Shown here: piece by piece, positions 39,153-40,684 of the stretch
Layout: every line of letters begins with the position of its first letter
How positions within the stretch are numbered: the stretch's first letter is position 1
The notes under the pieces: model-generated
Databases searched by the model: none
What the model was told of the DNA's origin: nothing
Seen by the model: only the letters and a program-made list of their open reading frames with translations
Assembly: GCA_029009515.1 (NCBI GenBank)
Contig: JAQXJZ010000147.1
Location: forward strand, 1 to 40,684
Length of the DNA: 40,684 nucleotides
Reading direction: 5' to 3'
Source of the DNA: a bacterium
GTDB taxonomy: Bacteria > Bacillota > Clostridia > Christensenellales > Aristaeellaceae
Program-made: the position numbers and the translations under genes

Positions 39153-39890
39153 ATGATTTTTAAGGTACTTTCGCAGCGCGCGCTGACGGACAGCGTGTAT
39201 CATCTGCGTTTGCAGGGCGATACGCGCGCCGTAACGAAACCCGGTCAGTTTGTGCAGATTCAGCTGCCCGGCTTCTATCTGCGCCGTCCCATCTCCATCT
39301 GCGACTGTCAGGTGGGGGAAAACGGCACGCTGGATCTGATCTACAAGGTGGTCGGCCACGGCACCAAGGCCATGACGGCCCTTGAGCCCGGCGCGGAGCT
39401 GGATCTGCTGGTGGGCCTGGGAAACGGCTTTGACGTGACCGGCGAGGACAGGCAGCCCCTGCTCATCGGCGGCGGCGTGGGCGTGCCGCCCATGTACGGC
39501 CTGTGCAAGGCGCTGATCGCGGCGGGCAAGCAGCCCTCCGTGGTGCTGGGCTTCAATACGGCCAGCGAAGTGTTCTGGAAGGACGAGTTTGAGGCGCTGG
39601 GCGTGAAGGTGACTGTGACCACCGTGGACGGCAGCATGGGCGTGAAGGGCTTTGTGACCGCCGCCATGGAAAGCGGCTACGACTATGTGTACACCTGCGG
39701 CCCGGAACCCATGTTCAAGGCCGTGTACAAGGTGCTGGATGAAAAGGGCCTGTCCGGCCAGTTCAGCTTTGAGGAGCGCATGGCCTGCGGCTTTGGCGTG
39801 TGCATGGGCTGCTCCTGCAAGACCAAGTACGGCAACAAGCGCATCTGCAAGGACGGCCCTGTGCTGGTGAAGGAGGAGATCATATGGTAA
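39153..39890 (+). CDS. pyrK: Dihydroorotate dehydrogenase B, electron-transfer subunit
   Basis: A 245-residue iron-sulfur flavoprotein passing electrons from PyrD to NAD. FAD-binding RRPISICD (about 49-56), NAD-binding LLIGGGVGVPPMYGL (about 103-117), TCGPEPMFKAV, and a C-terminal 2Fe-2S cluster with Cys at 212, 217, 220 and 232 (CGFGVCMGC). AGGAGGAGAG precedes the ATG. It overlaps pyrD by seven bases. Its presence means the dehydrogenase is the NAD-linked class 1B type. Confidence 0.97.
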   Translation: MIFKVLSQRALTDSVYHLRLQGDTRAVTKPGQFVQIQLPGFYLRRPISICDCQVGENGTLDLIYKVVGHGTKAMTALEPGAELDLLVGLGNGFDVTGEDRQPLLIGGGVGVPPMYGLCKALIAAGKQPSVVLGFNTASEVFWKDEFEALGVKVTVTTVDGSMGVKGFVTAAMESGYDYVYTCGPEPMFKAVYKVLDEKGLSGQFSFEERMACGFGVCMGCSCKTKYGNKRICKDGPVLVKEEIIW

Positions 39891-40684
39891 ATACCAAAGT
39901 GACGCTCTCCGGCTGGACGCTGGATAATCCCCTCATTCCCGCCAGCGGCACCTTTGGCTTCGGCAAGGAATTTGCGGAGCTGTGGGATATCAATATGCTC
40001 GGCTCCTTCTCCTTCAAGGGTACGACGCTCGAGCCCCGCTTCGGCAATCCCACCCCGCGCATCGCGGAGTGCACCGCCGGCATGATCAACGCCGTGGGCC
40101 TGCAGAACCCCGGCATTCACCACGTGATCGAGCATGAACTGCCCGAGATGAAGAAGTACTTCCACAAGAAGGTCGTCGCCAACATCTCCGGCTTCTCCAT
40201 CGACGAGTACGTGGAGTGCTGCCGCCTGATCGACAAGGAGGATCAGGTGGGCATCATCGAGGTCAATGTGTCCTGCCCCAATGTTCACGGCGGCGGCATG
40301 GCCTTCGGCACCAGCCCGGAGAATGCTGCGGCGGTCACGAAGGCGGTCAAGGCCGTCACCACCAAGCCGGTTTACATCAAGCTCAGCCCCAATGTCACCG
40401 ACATCGTGGCGGTTGCGAAGGCCTGCGAGGATGCGGGCGCGGACGGCCTGAGCCTGATCAATACCATGCTGGGCATGCGCATCGACCTCAAAACAAAGAA
40501 GCCGGTCATCGCCAACACCATGGGCGGCTTCTCCGGCCCGGCCATCTTCCCGGTGGCTCTGCGCATGGTGTATCAGGTGGCGCGCGCTGTCAACATTCCC
40601 GTCATCGGCATGGGCGGCGTGGCCACGGCGGAAGACGTGATCGAGATGATGCTCGCCGGTGCGACGGCTGTGCAGATTGGCGCG
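39884..40684 (+). CDS. pyrD: Dihydroorotate dehydrogenase B, catalytic subunit, 3'-truncated by window edge
   Basis: 267 residues are visible without a stop; the class 1B enzyme is usually about 300-310. The ATG at 39884 lies inside the end of pyrK, with AAGGAGGAG upstream. NPLIPASGTFGFG (about 15-27), FKGTT, NAVGLQNPG, NVSCPNVHGGG with catalytic Cys 131, IKLSPNVTDI, GLSLINT and IGMGGVATAEDVIEMMLAGATAVQIGA are class 1B signatures. It oxidises dihydroorotate to orotate with FMN. Confidence 0.97.
   Translation, partial: MVNTKVTLSGWTLDNPLIPASGTFGFGKEFAELWDINMLGSFSFKGTTLEPRFGNPTPRIAECTAGMINAVGLQNPGIHHVIEHELPEMKKYFHKKVVANISGFSIDEYVECCRLIDKEDQVGIIEVNVSCPNVHGGGMAFGTSPENAAAVTKAVKAVTTKPVYIKLSPNVTDIVAVAKACEDAGADGLSLINTMLGMRIDLKTKKPVIANTMGGFSGPAIFPVALRMVYQVARAVNIPVIGMGGVATAEDVIEMMLAGATAVQIGA

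Overview
The window reads as a chromosomal segment of a GC-rich, spore-forming member of the Bacillota, class Clostridia. The evidence is the genes themselves: a YhcN/YlaJ-type spore lipoprotein, a YlmC/YmxH-type PRC-barrel protein, NrdR, a WalJ/YycJ-type hydrolase next to rlmH, a BmpA-type nucleoside importer and a class 1B pyr cluster with pyrK. The signal peptides of the solute-binding proteins (Lys-rich start, Ala end, no lipobox) resemble those of gut Christensenellales; that placement is my inference. No rRNA, tRNA, CRISPR, phage or IS element was seen, and no gene-free stretch exceeds 300 bases.

Layout. 1-3192: 3' part of a large surface protein (beta-repeats, SH3-like domains, one membrane helix, odd PY-rich tail). 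3288-4202: serine hydrolase. 4447-9344 (minus): BMP-family nucleoside/sugar ABC importer in the order binding protein, ATPase, two permeases, with a good promoter and a palindrome in its leader. 9641-11664: coupled pair of divergent GcvT-like and lipoate-ligase-like genes. 11772-12398: spore lipoprotein. 12444-15060 (minus): operon of NAGPA-type phosphodiester glycosidase, Lgt-like membrane protein and secreted LRR protein. 15242-17392: eukaryote-type hexokinase and dapF. 17643-21152: LplB/YtcP-type carbohydrate importer lacking its own ATPase. 21291-24263: YybS-like membrane protein, rplI, dnaB. 24512-28098: yhaM, a lipoprotein, an MBL hydrolase and a GNAT protein. 28095-29300: an AT-richer patch with a HAD gene collapsed by an internal deletion, a MerR regulator with a perfect palindromic operator, and a further gene remnant. 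29407-30259 (minus): nrdR and a ylmC-like gene. 30407-31956: walJ, a small unknown gene, rlmH. 32042-33557: rfbA and a Nudix hydrolase. 33585-40684: pyrC, carA, carB, pyrK and partial pyrD, which make UMP precursors.

Two observations stand out. First, a modular palindromic element occurs six times (4351, 24280, 24421, 26510, 29306, 39069). It consists of three GC-rich hairpins, nearly all with 3-base loops, separated by short conserved spacers (ACCCG, AATCCC). In five of six cases it lies immediately 3' of a gene and in the gene's own orientation. Second, the carbamoyl-phosphate synthase small subunit has lost all three residues of its glutaminase catalytic triad while CarB looks intact, which suggests an ammonia-dependent enzyme. 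Other points of interest are the lipoate-ligase-like protein lacking the usual catalytic lysine, the Lgt-like/NAGPA/LRR operon, and two ABC binding proteins without lipid anchors.
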